Assembly (NCBI RefSeq): GCF_013347965.1
Contig: NZ_CP048810.1
Location: forward strand, 682,001-746,000
Direction of reading: 5' to 3'
From: Pseudomonas bijieensis
GTDB taxonomy: Bacteria > Pseudomonadota > Gammaproteobacteria > Pseudomonadales > Pseudomonadaceae
Length of the DNA: 64,000 bases
A program made the position numbers and the translations under genes. Within the stretch, counting starts at the first letter, position 1; every line of letters starts with the position of its first letter. Of the stretch, positions 9,311-17,736 are shown in pieces. The notes beneath the pieces were generated by a model that did no database searches, had not been told where the DNA came from, and worked only from the letters and a program-made list of their open reading frames with translations.

Positions 9311-9532
9311 GAAGTTACATCAGGGCGGTTGGCTGGCAGGAAGCTTGATCCAGGTCTTGATGGTAGGCAACCAACCAGCGCATTTTATGAAAGGGTCAAT
9401 GCCCTGCCAGAGAATGGGTGCAAACGAGATCAGCAGGAGTGACCGTGGTAGGCAAGAGGCTCAAACACATTCCCTTCTCGGACAAGGGGTTTTCTAGCCT
9501 GTACCGGAAGAGGCGCCCAGTTGCCGCCCCGT

Positions 9533-9562
9533 TTGCTCAACATCAATCTGACGCGCTATAAA
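9533..9562 (+). promoter_or_regulatory. Candidate promoter of hmgR
   Basis: TTGCTC (9533-9538) and TATAAA (9557-9562) are spaced 18 bases apart, 26 bases before the hmgR start. No copy of the hmgA palindrome is seen here, so autoregulation is not obvious. The rest of the 9232-9588 gap holds only the terminator upstream. Confidence 0.4.
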
Positions 9563-9588
9563 GCACGTTTTAGCCCCGAGAAAAATGC

Positions 9589-10389
9589 ATGGGAAATGCG
9601 CCAGTCGCTGCCGCCAACAAACAGACCGTAAGATCAGCGGAAGTCGGGTCTGAGATCCTGCGAGCGCTCGCCAAGCTGTCACCATCTACCACGCTTAGTG
9701 CTCTGGCCAAGTACATTGATATGCCCGCAGCGAAAACCCACAGGTATCTGCAGGCGCTCATCATAAGCGGGTTTGCAGAGCAGGATGAGCATACGAGCCA
9801 CTACCGTCTAGGCCGGGAGGCTCTTTACGTTGGGTTGGCCGCATTGAACAGTGTGGACGTCTATCGCAGTGGCGGAGAGGTACTCGTCGGCCTGCGGGAC
9901 GCCATCGGGGAAACCTGTTTCCTGGCAGTGTGGGGGAGCGAGGGCGCAACGGTGATCAAGGTGGAAGCTGCGCCTCGATCAGTCACCGTGGTCACGCAAA
10001 TAGGTTCGGTGCTGCCAGTGTTCCGGTCATCTACCGGTTTAGTGTTCGGTGCCTATTTGCGCCAACTCGATTTTCAGTTCTGGCTCGACAAGGATGCAGG
10101 CCAAGGCACACCAGGCGGTGCTTTGAGTAGGAAGGATATCGAGGCTCAGTTCGCTGGAATTCGTGATCAGCGTATGTGTTCCATCCGCGGCAAATTCATG
10201 CCCGGGATCAATGCGCTGTCCGCGCCCGTTTTCAACGCGTTTGGCGAAATCATCGGTGTTCTGACGGCTGTCGGCTCCGTATCCAGCTTTGGTGCTGAGC
10301 TGGACAGTCTACAGGCCCAATTACTTGATCAAGCAGCGAGGAAGCTGAGTGATGACCTAGGATTTCGCGAGAAGGTGACACCCAGCTGA
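9589..10389 (+). CDS. hmgR: IclR-family regulator, HmgR
   Basis: A 266-residue IclR-type regulator. Residues about 15-75 form the winged helix (SEILRALAKLSPSTTL... AKTHRYLQAL), and residues about 90-260 the ligand-binding domain (ETCFLAVWGS, SSTGLVFGAYL). In P. putida HmgR represses the hmg operon until homogentisate binds. Its position directly after the hmg operon and the palindrome at the hmgA promoter support this role. Here the gene lies downstream on the same strand with its own probable promoter, not divergently upstream of hmgA. The start ATG has only a weak ribosome site. Confidence 0.85.
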   Translation: MGNAPVAAANKQTVRSAEVGSEILRALAKLSPSTTLSALAKYIDMPAAKTHRYLQALIISGFAEQDEHTSHYRLGREALYVGLAALNSVDVYRSGGEVLVGLRDAIGETCFLAVWGSEGATVIKVEAAPRSVTVVTQIGSVLPVFRSSTGLVFGAYLRQLDFQFWLDKDAGQGTPGGALSRKDIEAQFAGIRDQRMCSIRGKFMPGINALSAPVFNAFGEIIGVLTAVGSVSSFGAELDSLQAQLLDQAARKLSDDLGFREKVTPS

Positions 10390-10623
10390 AGCACCTCACA
10401 CTGAGAGCGCCAGTTCAAGACTGAGCCAGTTTGCATGCTTTTCGCCACCCAGGGCGCGGATGAATACCCGACTCAGCGACTGTATTTACGAATCGTCGTT
10501 CCTCCAGTCACCAAGCTTGGGACTGTCAGCGATTGGGTGATTGAGTTAACAACGCCACGCCCTCATCCTGTTGCCGCAAATGCGTGGTTAGCGGCTACAG
10601 GCTGAGAGCATGAACTCTGCCGA

Positions 10624-10642
10624 GGGAAGGGGCTACCTTCCC
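10624..10642. terminator. Hairpin downstream of the EthD gene
   Basis: GGGAAGG (10624-10630) and CCTTCCC (10636-10642) form a perfect 7-base stem with a 5-base loop, 10 bases beyond the EthD stop. There is no T run on either strand, so termination efficiency is doubtful. Confidence 0.35.
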
Positions 10643-10652
10643 CCGATGGCGA

Positions 10653-11702
10653 TTAAAGTGACTCTAAACCGCTGAATGGCTGAGGTCGGTCATCAATCGC
10701 AGTTGTCTTTTCATGGGTCATTCGGTTCACAATCGTCATGCTAATGGTTGTCCACCATTCGCCGGCGCTGGCATCGATCATTTGTTCCTCATCTCGTAAA
10801 ATTGCCAGGTAGTCTTCGTTTCGCAAGAAGTCCTCCAGGTCATTGAGGCTTGCAAAATTCAGCAGGCTCACCCCGTCAAATTTACTCGCGTCTGGATGGT
10901 AGAACGGCTCACCTGGTTCGGTTGGGCCAAGGCTATGGAGCTGAACATAGCGCCGAATCAGTCCCCCGGTGTGCTGCATGACGACCGCGGCATGTTCGTG
11001 CAGCCACCAGTGCTGGAATTGAGCGCGGGTCGTACCAGTTTTTCTTGCATGGAGCTTCACCAGCGTGATTGGGTCGTTATCCGCGATGCTGGGCAGGACG
11101 ATAAATTGTTTAGCAGGTATTGGCGCAATGTTCCTGAACATTGCATGATCCTCAGGAACGATTTTCTGGCGTATGCGCTCATTCCCGAAAACCAGACCCA
11201 TGTCGTCCATGCGTTCAAAATGCAGGTAAGCAACGCCGTCCCATGCAGGACGATGATATGGGGGGACATGGCCTACGATTGTTGGCCAGAGCTTTCCTTC
11301 GTCATCAACAGGGAAACGATAAGGGGGGGCATTAAAGCTGGTGGGCCCAGGTGCGAAGCGATGTAGCTGGTCATACCTCAGCAGTCGCTCCAGTGACTTG
11401 TCATCCGACTCCTCCACATGCGCAAAACGCGGGCCATGTACTTTGCGCCAGTATTCTCCCCAATGCTCGAAGCTTAGGTTCGGATTGCCCTCCAGAGCGT
11501 TGTTCGATGGGTCAGCAGAGGGATCCTCAATCACATTTCCGTCGTTATCCAGGCCGAACCCTTGAGCTCGGCTACGTTCATTCAACGGAGTACTGTCGGA
11601 ACGGGAAAGCAGCGAGAACAGAACGGTCAAAGGTGCCCTGCCGGCCAACTTGGGCTCGATGTACGGGGTACGCAGGAGGCGGTCTTGTCTGGTGTTATGC
11701 AT
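10653..11702 (-). CDS. Protein with two EthD-like (dimeric alpha-beta barrel) domains
   Basis: A 349-residue protein with two repeats typical of the EthD family: one around FEHWGEYWRKVHGP (residues 78-91) and one around RAQFQHWWLHEHA (226-238), each with the W(x)xxHxP/A pattern and a following ligand pocket. EthD proteins accompany degradation of ethers, polyketides or aromatic compounds; the reaction is unknown. The ATG at 11702 is chosen because it overlaps the upstream MFS gene by 8 bases and has GGGAAC before it; a longer frame to 11789 has no support. It forms a two-gene operon with the MFS pump. Confidence 0.75.
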   Translation of the reverse strand: MHNTRQDRLLRTPYIEPKLAGRAPLTVLFSLLSRSDSTPLNERSRAQGFGLDNDGNVIEDPSADPSNNALEGNPNLSFEHWGEYWRKVHGPRFAHVEESDDKSLERLLRYDQLHRFAPGPTSFNAPPYRFPVDDEGKLWPTIVGHVPPYHRPAWDGVAYLHFERMDDMGLVFGNERIRQKIVPEDHAMFRNIAPIPAKQFIVLPSIADNDPITLVKLHARKTGTTRAQFQHWWLHEHAAVVMQHTGGLIRRYVQLHSLGPTEPGEPFYHPDASKFDGVSLLNFASLNDLEDFLRNEDYLAILRDEEQMIDASAGEWWTTISMTIVNRMTHEKTTAIDDRPQPFSGLESL

Positions 11703-12891
11703 AATGCTGTTCCCGTTTCGGTGCGTGGTGAAGATAGGTAATGGCCAACGCGGCAGTGCCAGCGATGGCTGCAAATGTGAACATGCCACGGGCCCCGAAG
11801 TGAGTGAATGCTACGGTGCCTAGTGCAGCACCAACCGCCATGCCGGCCATCGCGCCGGCCATCATTAGTCCATTCAACCGGCTGCGTGCCAGCGGATCGA
11901 GACCATTGATGATGCTCTGATGGGACACCAAGCCTGCCTGGACACCCAGGTCAAAAAATACTGCGCCTATGCCCAACAACACCAAGCTAGGTGGGAGTAC
12001 AGCCATGGCGATAAACGACACGATTACCAAACCGCACCCTGCACGGATTGCAATCAGCGGCCCGCGACGATCAGCCAGGCGCCCAAACAAAGGTGCGGCC
12101 AAAGCGCCGGCGGCACCGGCTATCCCGAATGAGCCAGCCACACTAGCGCCAAGTTGGAATGGCTCTTCCGCAAGCACGAGTGCCAAGCACGACCAGAACG
12201 CTCCGAGGGTCGCCGCCAGCAGGCCCTGAACAATCATGGAGAGCTTCAGCGCCCGGTGTTCACCCCATAATGTCCATAGGCTTGTGAGCAGTTTGGTGTA
12301 CGGGGTACGCATGGGTGGTGGAGTCGGGGCAAGCGTCACTGCGGTGATAAGGATGACAACCAACATCAATCCTGCAGCAAGAAATTGCATTTCGCGCCAG
12401 CCGAGGCTATCAGCCACGAAGCCGCCAAGCGTCCGAGAAAGCAAAATGCCGGTCAACAATCCTGTTGTGACCATCCCGACGGCATGACCGCGTGATTTCT
12501 CAGGCGCGAGGTGAGCCGCGACGGGAATAAAGTCTTGGCCGACGCTCCCCAGCAGACCTACCACCATGCAAGAGAGGAGCAGATAATTCAGATTTTGCGC
12601 CATGCCTGTTGCGACGAGCGCCAATACCAAAATCATCGATTTAATGATTATCAGCTTGCGCCTCGAAATCACGTCTCCAAGCGGAGCCAGGAGCAGCATA
12701 CCCAGGGCATAACTGATCTGTGTAAGGGTAGGTACCCAGCCTATCTGTTCTATGGTCGCACCCAGATCGGACTTCACCAATTGGAGGCTCGGCTGGAGAT
12801 AATAGACGTTCGCTACACCAAGACCTGAACACACCGCGAGCAGAAAAAGCGCGATGTTCAGGGGTAGCTTTGAGGGCGTTGCAGCGTTCAT
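11695..12891 (-). CDS. MFS transporter, DHA1-type drug/metabolite efflux
   Basis: A 398-residue inner-membrane protein with about 12 hydrophobic helices. The loop after helix 2 (APLGDVISRRK) and the matching loop in the second half (PLFGRLADRRGP) identify the major facilitator superfamily; short length and GLGVANVYYLQPSL near the N-terminus are typical of DHA1 exporters. The substrate is unknown. It is the first gene of an operon with the EthD protein and diverges from a LysR gene, which is therefore its likely regulator. The 142-base intergenic region contains an inverted repeat in its leader. Confidence 0.85.
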   Translation of the reverse strand: MNAATPSKLPLNIALFLLAVCSGLGVANVYYLQPSLQLVKSDLGATIEQIGWVPTLTQISYALGMLLLAPLGDVISRRKLIIIKSMILVLALVATGMAQNLNYLLLSCMVVGLLGSVGQDFIPVAAHLAPEKSRGHAVGMVTTGLLTGILLSRTLGGFVADSLGWREMQFLAAGLMLVVILITAVTLAPTPPPMRTPYTKLLTSLWTLWGEHRALKLSMIVQGLLAATLGAFWSCLALVLAEEPFQLGASVAGSFGIAGAAGALAAPLFGRLADRRGPLIAIRAGCGLVIVSFIAMAVLPPSLVLLGIGAVFFDLGVQAGLVSHQSIINGLDPLARSRLNGLMMAGAMAGMAVGAALGTVAFTHFGARGMFTFAAIAGTAALAITYLHHAPKREQHYA

Positions 12892-12916
12892 GTTCCTTCC
12901 ATCAGTAGCTCTAAGT

Positions 12917-12939
12917 AACGCGCCGAGAGAGGGCGCGTT
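12917..12939. promoter_or_regulatory. Inverted repeat in the leader of the MFS/EthD operon
   Basis: AACGCGCC (12917-12924) and GGCGCGTT (12932-12939) are perfect 8-base arms around a GAGAGAG loop. It lies 26 bases upstream of the MFS start, inside the expected 5' leader, and could be an operator or an RNA hairpin near the ribosome site. The rest of the 12892-13033 spacer is A+T-rich (TATATACTATTGACG) and should hold the divergent promoters. Confidence 0.4.
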
Positions 12940-13033
12940 TCGTGATGTATATACTATTGACGAATTTGCTTTCGATATACCATGCTAGGATCGCAATAGA
13001 GTTGACCCTTGGTCGTCAATTGGATTTCAGACA

Positions 13034-13957
13034 ATGAACACATCAGATCCATTCCGAGGTATCTCCATCTTCCTAGAGGTTGTGGATGCAGGGAGCTTCA
13101 CGGACGCCGCCGAGCGTCTGGACATGAGCAAATCGGGGGTAGCGAAAAGCATCTCAAAGCTGGAGAGCACGCTTGGCACTCGTCTTTTTCACAGAACGAC
13201 GCGCAGTCTGACATTGACGGATGAGGGCGCTCGATTCAGCGAAGGGTGTCGACGATCATTGAATGAGCTCAAGCAAGCGCAAACTCTATTGTTAGCTCAG
13301 CAACAGGAATTGAGTGGACGTTTGCGTGTCACGCTCCCAATGGTGCTGGGAAAGCGTTGGGTGCTTCCCGAGCTTCTTGATATCGCCAAACAGCACCCTG
13401 CGCTTGAGCTGGACATCAACCTCACGGATCGATTGGTCGACCTGGTGGAAGAGGGGGTTGATCTTGCAATTCGTATTGGCCCGCTGCACGACAGCGCCAC
13501 TCTGATTGCGAAGCCTTTGGGTGTACAGCGAGCGGTGTTGTGCGCTGCTCCGGAGTACATTGCAGCGAATGGAGTTCCTGCCTCGCTTGACGATCTCCAC
13601 TCTCACGCATGCATTACCTTTGGCAGTGGCGGCCAATCAAGGTCGTGGTATTTCCTGGATGAGAACGGACACAGTCACTCCATGGCAATCCGCGGCCGTG
13701 TAGGGTTAAACGATAGCGGCGCCATCTTGGTTGCTGCACTCGCGGGCTTCGGTATCGCGTTGATCGCTGATTGGCTTGTCAACGAGTACATCGCTGACGG
13801 GAGGCTCTCTGTGGTGTTGCCGGAGGTCAGGACGGTGGGCTTTCCAATTCACGCTGTCTGGCAGCGCAATCAACTGCTGTCGCCAAAGGTTCGGCATGTA
13901 GTCGACCTCCTGGCTGCACGGTTTGTACCCGAACAACCTTGGGAGGTTAGGGACTAA
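13034..13957 (+). CDS. LysR-family transcriptional regulator
   Basis: A 307-residue LysR-type regulator. Residues 1-65 hold the winged helix (GSFTDAAERLDMSKSGVAKSISKLE, of which the core is GSFTDAAERL), followed by a linker helix and a substrate-binding domain from about residue 90. The phrase TRSLTLTDEG is typical of the AaeR/DsdC-like proteobacterial group. It diverges from the MFS/EthD operon and probably controls it, perhaps in response to an aromatic compound. Two small hairpins follow the gene. Confidence 0.9.
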   Translation: MNTSDPFRGISIFLEVVDAGSFTDAAERLDMSKSGVAKSISKLESTLGTRLFHRTTRSLTLTDEGARFSEGCRRSLNELKQAQTLLLAQQQELSGRLRVTLPMVLGKRWVLPELLDIAKQHPALELDINLTDRLVDLVEEGVDLAIRIGPLHDSATLIAKPLGVQRAVLCAAPEYIAANGVPASLDDLHSHACITFGSGGQSRSWYFLDENGHSHSMAIRGRVGLNDSGAILVAALAGFGIALIADWLVNEYIADGRLSVVLPEVRTVGFPIHAVWQRNQLLSPKVRHVVDLLAARFVPEQPWEVRD

Positions 13958-13991
13958 CCCAGATCGGAGCCATTCCCCATGTCGTGGGGAA
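13945..13991 (+). terminator. Two hairpins at the end of the LysR gene
   Basis: GGTTAG/CTAACC (13945-13959) overlaps the stop codon and TTCCCCA/TGGGGAA (13973-13991) follows. Both are perfect stems, but neither is followed by a T run, so they may mark a weak or Rho-assisted terminator. Confidence 0.35.
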
Positions 13992-14205
13992 CCCATATGT
14001 TCGACTGAGGAGGGAAGGACTTCACTATTCCCGGTCGAATGAATGAGCCAGCCGAGCAGAATCAGGGCCGCATCGGTTTGTGCCAAGCCAAACCGCAGCC
14101 GATCGCATGGCAGAGCCCTCATGCGTCCAGGCGCTTGCGCCATCTAGGCCGCATGGTCTCCGGCTCGAAGCTGTGGGCTAGGATATAGAGGTGCAGCTCG
14201 GATCA

Positions 14206-14223
14206 TTGACGACTGGCAGTCAA
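14206..14223. promoter_or_regulatory. Inverted repeat upstream of the metallo-beta-lactamase-fold gene
   Basis: TTGAC (14206-14210) and GTCAA (14219-14223) are perfect arms spaced 8 bases apart, about 155 bases before the GTG start. The size suits a LysR-type binding site, and TTGACG could also be a -35 box. The remaining 13992-14375 spacer has an A+T-rich segment (CCCTATATATC) but no gene. Confidence 0.3.
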
Positions 14224-14375
14224 CACTCTTGCGATAGAGACCCTATATATCTCACCAAATTAGCTCTTTAGTATGGATTCAGGACACTAAGCCGGGCCCA
14301 CTTCCTCGTCATAGTACGTGGCACCGAGGGCCCCTAAGAACAGGTGTGTTCTCAATTATTCTAAGGAGAAAATCC

Positions 14376-15335
14376 GTGGCAAAAGCCTTTGCTTCTTCAA
14401 ATGACACTGCTGAAAAAATCGAAACTCTTGAAGTCCTTGCTGAGGGTGTGTATGCCTATACCGCCGAAGGGGATCCGAATGTCGGTGCTTTCGAAGGTGA
14501 GGACTTTGTTGTCTGCTTTGATGCGCGCGCCACTCCTGCCTCCGCTAACATCTGGTTGGACGAACTGCGTAAGCACACCGACAAACCGGTCAAATACTTG
14601 ATTCTGAGCCATTACCATGCTGTCCGCGTATTGGGCGCTAGCGCTTTTAATGCAGAGCATATCCTGGCGAGCACCAATACTGCGAAGCTGATTGAAGAGC
14701 GTGGCCAGCAAGATTGGGACAGTGAGTTTGGCCGCATGCCGCGACTGTTCAAGCAGCCCGAAGGAATTCCTGGGCTTACTCGCCCAACTAAAATCACCGA
14801 CGATTACACAATTGATCTCGGTGGCGATCGCGGCAAACTTGAAGTCAAATTTGTTGGTCGTGGACACACCGCTGGTGATTTGGTTGTGTGGCACGAGAAG
14901 AGCAAAACTCTCTTCGCAGGGGACTTGGTTGAAGCAGAGGCCGCTCTGTATACCGGTGATGCTTTCCACTACGACTGGTCAGGAAAAACGTTGGATGCGG
15001 TGAAAGCGTACCGGGCTGAATTCTTGCTGGGTGGGCGTGGGCCAGTGGCCAAAACTGTCGCGAACACCGACGCAGCGATTGAGCAAACACGTCACTTCAT
15101 TCAAAGCATGATTGAAGAAGTAGAGAAAGTGCATAAGCGCGGAGGCTCTTTGAAAGAGGCTTTCGAAGCCACTCATAATAAGCTCAATGCTGAATATGGT
15201 CACTGGCCTATCTTCGAGCACTGCCTGCCATTCGACGTCAAAAGGGTTTGGGACGAATGCTCGAAAATTGACTGGCCAGTTATTTGGACAGACAAGTTGG
15301 ATAAAGAAATCTGGGCAGAGCTGCAGGGCGACTAA
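14376..15335 (+). CDS. Metallo-beta-lactamase-fold hydrolase
   Basis: A 319-residue protein of the metallo-beta-lactamase fold. Visible motifs are LSHYHAVRVLG (the HxHxDH motif with the last two ligands replaced), GHTAGD and AGDLVEAE. The altered first motif suggests a changed metal site, so it is not a beta-lactamase; the reaction is unknown. The GTG at 14376 is preferred over the in-frame start at 14346 because AAGGAG lies 7 bases before it. It is A+T-richer than the hmg operon and sits between a LysR gene and the second aromatic transporter, suggesting a role in aromatic metabolism. Confidence 0.8.
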   Translation: MAKAFASSNDTAEKIETLEVLAEGVYAYTAEGDPNVGAFEGEDFVVCFDARATPASANIWLDELRKHTDKPVKYLILSHYHAVRVLGASAFNAEHILASTNTAKLIEERGQQDWDSEFGRMPRLFKQPEGIPGLTRPTKITDDYTIDLGGDRGKLEVKFVGRGHTAGDLVVWHEKSKTLFAGDLVEAEAALYTGDAFHYDWSGKTLDAVKAYRAEFLLGGRGPVAKTVANTDAAIEQTRHFIQSMIEEVEKVHKRGGSLKEAFEATHNKLNAEYGHWPIFEHCLPFDVKRVWDECSKIDWPVIWTDKLDKEIWAELQGD

Positions 15336-16026
15336 TTAACTGCTCTCCAGCGCATGTGCCGGCTCGCTTTGCTTATCTGAATCAATAAGTTTTTTGGGCG
15401 TCGTGCTAGCAATGAGGGCAGCTCTGTTGCTCTCATTGGTGACTCCTGGAAACTATTGGCTGTGTAATCTTGATGTTTGAGGTGTCTCCAGAGGTTTCGG
15501 AGGTTGCTCTCCAATATGCTGGGTAAAGCAGCAGGCATTTTACTGAGATCAACTAGTTGTTGGCTTGAGTAGTGAATGATCTATTAGAAAACGTGCAATG
15601 TGTGATTAGAAGTTTCGGAAAAATAGTGACTCGACTGTTTTCTTGAAAAGCTCTAGGCAGTGCATTCGCGACCCGTAGTATTAAACGCCTTCTCAGGGTG
15701 TGTATAGGGATATCGATCTATGATCGACAGGATGAGGACGCTTCGCTCCACTCATTGATCCAACGCGCGTTCTGCGGCGGATTTGGAGCGGTAGAGGCGT
15801 TGGGCGGGCCTATTGGAGAGGCCTGGGGTGATGAGACGTGCCTGGAGGTGCGTTGAAGGTGCTCAGATCCGAGCGGTTCTGGCATTCGGTGTGGGTGCAG
15901 CTTTTCCAAAATGCTGGTCTTCACCGTCCGGCGGCCGTGCACCCTGTATTTCAGCTTCCCTACCCTGAGGGGCAGGCCAACACCCGACCGTCGTAGAAGT
16001 GACGACAAATTCTTACGTGGCCTCAC
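15336..16026. other. Long spacer with a possible gene remnant
   Basis: Nearly 700 bases without a complete gene. From about 15719 to 15856 a plus-strand frame reads like protein (YDRQDEDASLHSLIQ... then GAVEALGGPIGEAWG) before a stop, and further protein-like sequence (RFWHSVWVQLFQNAG) follows with no start or ribosome site. It may be a decayed gene, but I cannot name it. The minus-strand frame at 15718-16089 looks like a shadow. The last 20 bases carry sequence conserved with the leader of the first transporter. Confidence 0.35.
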
Positions 16027-16034
16027 AAAAATAA
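16027..16034 (+). promoter_or_regulatory. Crc/Hfq catabolite-repression motif before the second aromatic transporter
   Basis: AAAAATAA fits AANAANAA and lies 13 bases before the ATG at 16048. The whole leader (GTGGCCTCA..AA.A.TAATCGGA.TGCCA) is conserved with that of the transporter at 7864, and the motif is retained although single bases differ. Confidence 0.55.
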
Positions 16035-16047
16035 TCGGAATGCCATG

Positions 16048-17430
16048 ATGAATAACCAAATTGACGCCTTTCGTGCTGCACTGGATCAACGGCCGCTATC
16101 GCGGCATCAGATCCAAACACTTGTACTCCTGGTTCTGTTACTTATCTGTGATGGATACGATGCTCAGTTATTGGGTTTTGTTGTCCCAACTCTTGCCCAA
16201 GAGTGGGAAACGCCGAAAGCTGCCTTCGGTATTGTATTCACATGTAACTTGCTTGGACTGACCGTTGGCTCACTTTTGTTGACCCCTTTAGCTGATCGCT
16301 TCGGTATCAGAAAAACGCTCCTGACCTGCGTATTACTGTTCTCTGGGCTGACTCTTTTGTCCGCCTGGGCAGACGATATCTATACCCTCGCAGCCATACG
16401 CTTTCTTTGCGGGATCGGGATGGGTGGCGCTATGCCAAGCGCTATGGCTTTGATGGCTGATTATTCACCTCCAAGGATGAAGACGTTTTTCGTAACTATG
16501 GCTGCTGCAGGTTTTGCATTTGGTGGAGCAGTTGGCGGGTTTATCGCGGCCGGCATCATGCAAACTTACGGCTGGCATAGCATTTTCATCGTCGGCGGTG
16601 TAGCGCCTCTACTGTTGATGCCTTTCCTCTATCTCTGGCTACCAGAGTCCCTCTCTAGACTGTTCCGTGCAAAACATCTGTGCGATGCACTAGGAGCTAT
16701 GCTCGACAAATTCTTGCCGCAGTGGACTCCGCCAGCCCCCGTATCGGATGGGAAACCTCAGAAGGTCACAATCGTTGATCTATTCCGCTATGGCTATCTG
16801 AAGCCTACGATTTTCATCTGGGGCTCATGCATTGCCAGCTTCACCGTTTTATATTTCACAGTAAGTTGGCTGCCTACACTTTTGCGAGATACTGGTTTCT
16901 CGTCCGGCGCTGCAAGCCTTACCACTTCTGCTTTCCTGGCATCAGGTACGCTTGGAGCTGTCTCGCTTTCATACTTGGCAGACAAGGTAAAGAGCAAGGT
17001 TTGGTTGGTAGGTAAGGTTATGGTGATCTGCGGCATCGCTACAGCTGTGGTCGGTCTCGAGCATGGGAACCCCACGCTTACCGTCCTTGCCGTTATGGTG
17101 GCTGGCTTCTGCCTCATTGGAGGATCGCTCACCTTAAACGGGGTCATCAGCAACTTTTACCCACCCCATGTCCGCGCAACTGGTGTGGGCTGGGCGCTGG
17201 GTGTAGGGCGGCTAGGCGCTATCGCGGGCCCCCTCGTTGGAGCGATGCTGATAGCCATGCACATTCCCTTCGTAGGTGTAATGCTGCTTGCGGCTATACC
17301 TGCGGTGCTTTCCGGGATCTTTGCCATGAATATCGCCAGCCCTAAATCAGTGTCATCTGAGAACACAGCGCCTGTTTCCGATACTGTAGAACCGCCTAAA
17401 GTTCAAAATAGCCAGCCAAAGTATCCTTAA
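16048..17430 (+). CDS. MFS transporter, aromatic acid:H+ symporter family (paralogue of 7864-9231)
   Basis: A 460-residue carrier with about 12 membrane segments, the signature DGYDAQLLGF and the loops LADRFGIRK and LADKVKSK. It is collinear and very similar to the transporter of the hmg operon, including the leader, so the two are duplicates; this copy uses more A+T-rich codons. An ATG three bases earlier (16045) is possible; 16048 matches the paralogue. The C-terminal tail after residue 435 is unrelated between the two. It probably imports an aromatic acid together with the OprD porin downstream. Confidence 0.9.
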   Translation: MNNQIDAFRAALDQRPLSRHQIQTLVLLVLLLICDGYDAQLLGFVVPTLAQEWETPKAAFGIVFTCNLLGLTVGSLLLTPLADRFGIRKTLLTCVLLFSGLTLLSAWADDIYTLAAIRFLCGIGMGGAMPSAMALMADYSPPRMKTFFVTMAAAGFAFGGAVGGFIAAGIMQTYGWHSIFIVGGVAPLLLMPFLYLWLPESLSRLFRAKHLCDALGAMLDKFLPQWTPPAPVSDGKPQKVTIVDLFRYGYLKPTIFIWGSCIASFTVLYFTVSWLPTLLRDTGFSSGAASLTTSAFLASGTLGAVSLSYLADKVKSKVWLVGKVMVICGIATAVVGLEHGNPTLTVLAVMVAGFCLIGGSLTLNGVISNFYPPHVRATGVGWALGVGRLGAIAGPLVGAMLIAMHIPFVGVMLLAAIPAVLSGIFAMNIASPKSVSSENTAPVSDTVEPPKVQNSQPKYP

Positions 17431-17461
17431 GGCGAGGTTACTCGACCCTGCACAAGATCGT

Positions 17462-17486
17462 CCTGCAGCTCCTACGGTGCTGCAGG
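17462..17486 (+). terminator. Hairpin after the second aromatic transporter
   Basis: CCTGCAGC (17462-17469) and GCTGCAGG (17479-17486) form a perfect 8-base stem with a 9-base loop, 31 bases after the stop. Only a weak T-rich tail (CATTCTT) follows. No gene lies in the rest of 17431-17725. Confidence 0.5.
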
Positions 17487-17725
17487 CATTCTTAGATCTT
17501 GGGTCGAAAAATAAATGAATGCGTAGAGCATGGCCGTTACTTAACTAACGTCCAAATCGCTGGGCGCGCCATTAGATTTATAAAATGGGTCTGCTCAGAC
17601 TCATCGAAATCGAAGTTATTTAGAGTTGCTTGGCGCCGGTAGAGCCGGCGAGCACGGCTGTTCTGAATAAACATATTTAGGATTTTATAGTTCACCCAAG
17701 CGTGCTGCTTTGTCTTCCTTACTAC

Positions 17726-17733
17726 AAAAACAA
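17726..17733 (+). promoter_or_regulatory. Crc/Hfq motif before the porin gene
   Basis: AAAAACAA matches AANAANAA and ends 3 bases before the ATG at 17737, overlapping the ribosome-binding region, where Hfq/Crc would block translation. Confidence 0.5.
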
Positions 17734-17736
17734 TAG

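Noticed and set aside
13706..14143. 145-residue minus-strand gene overlapping the LysR gene
   Set aside because: Shadow of the LysR coding region; no domain or ribosome site.
14376..15335. Beta-lactamase resistance gene
   Set aside because: Fold only; the first zinc motif is altered, there is no signal peptide, and the context is catabolic.
15718..16089. 123-residue minus-strand gene
   Set aside because: Pro/Ser/Arg-rich shadow of plus-strand remnant sequence and of the transporter leader.
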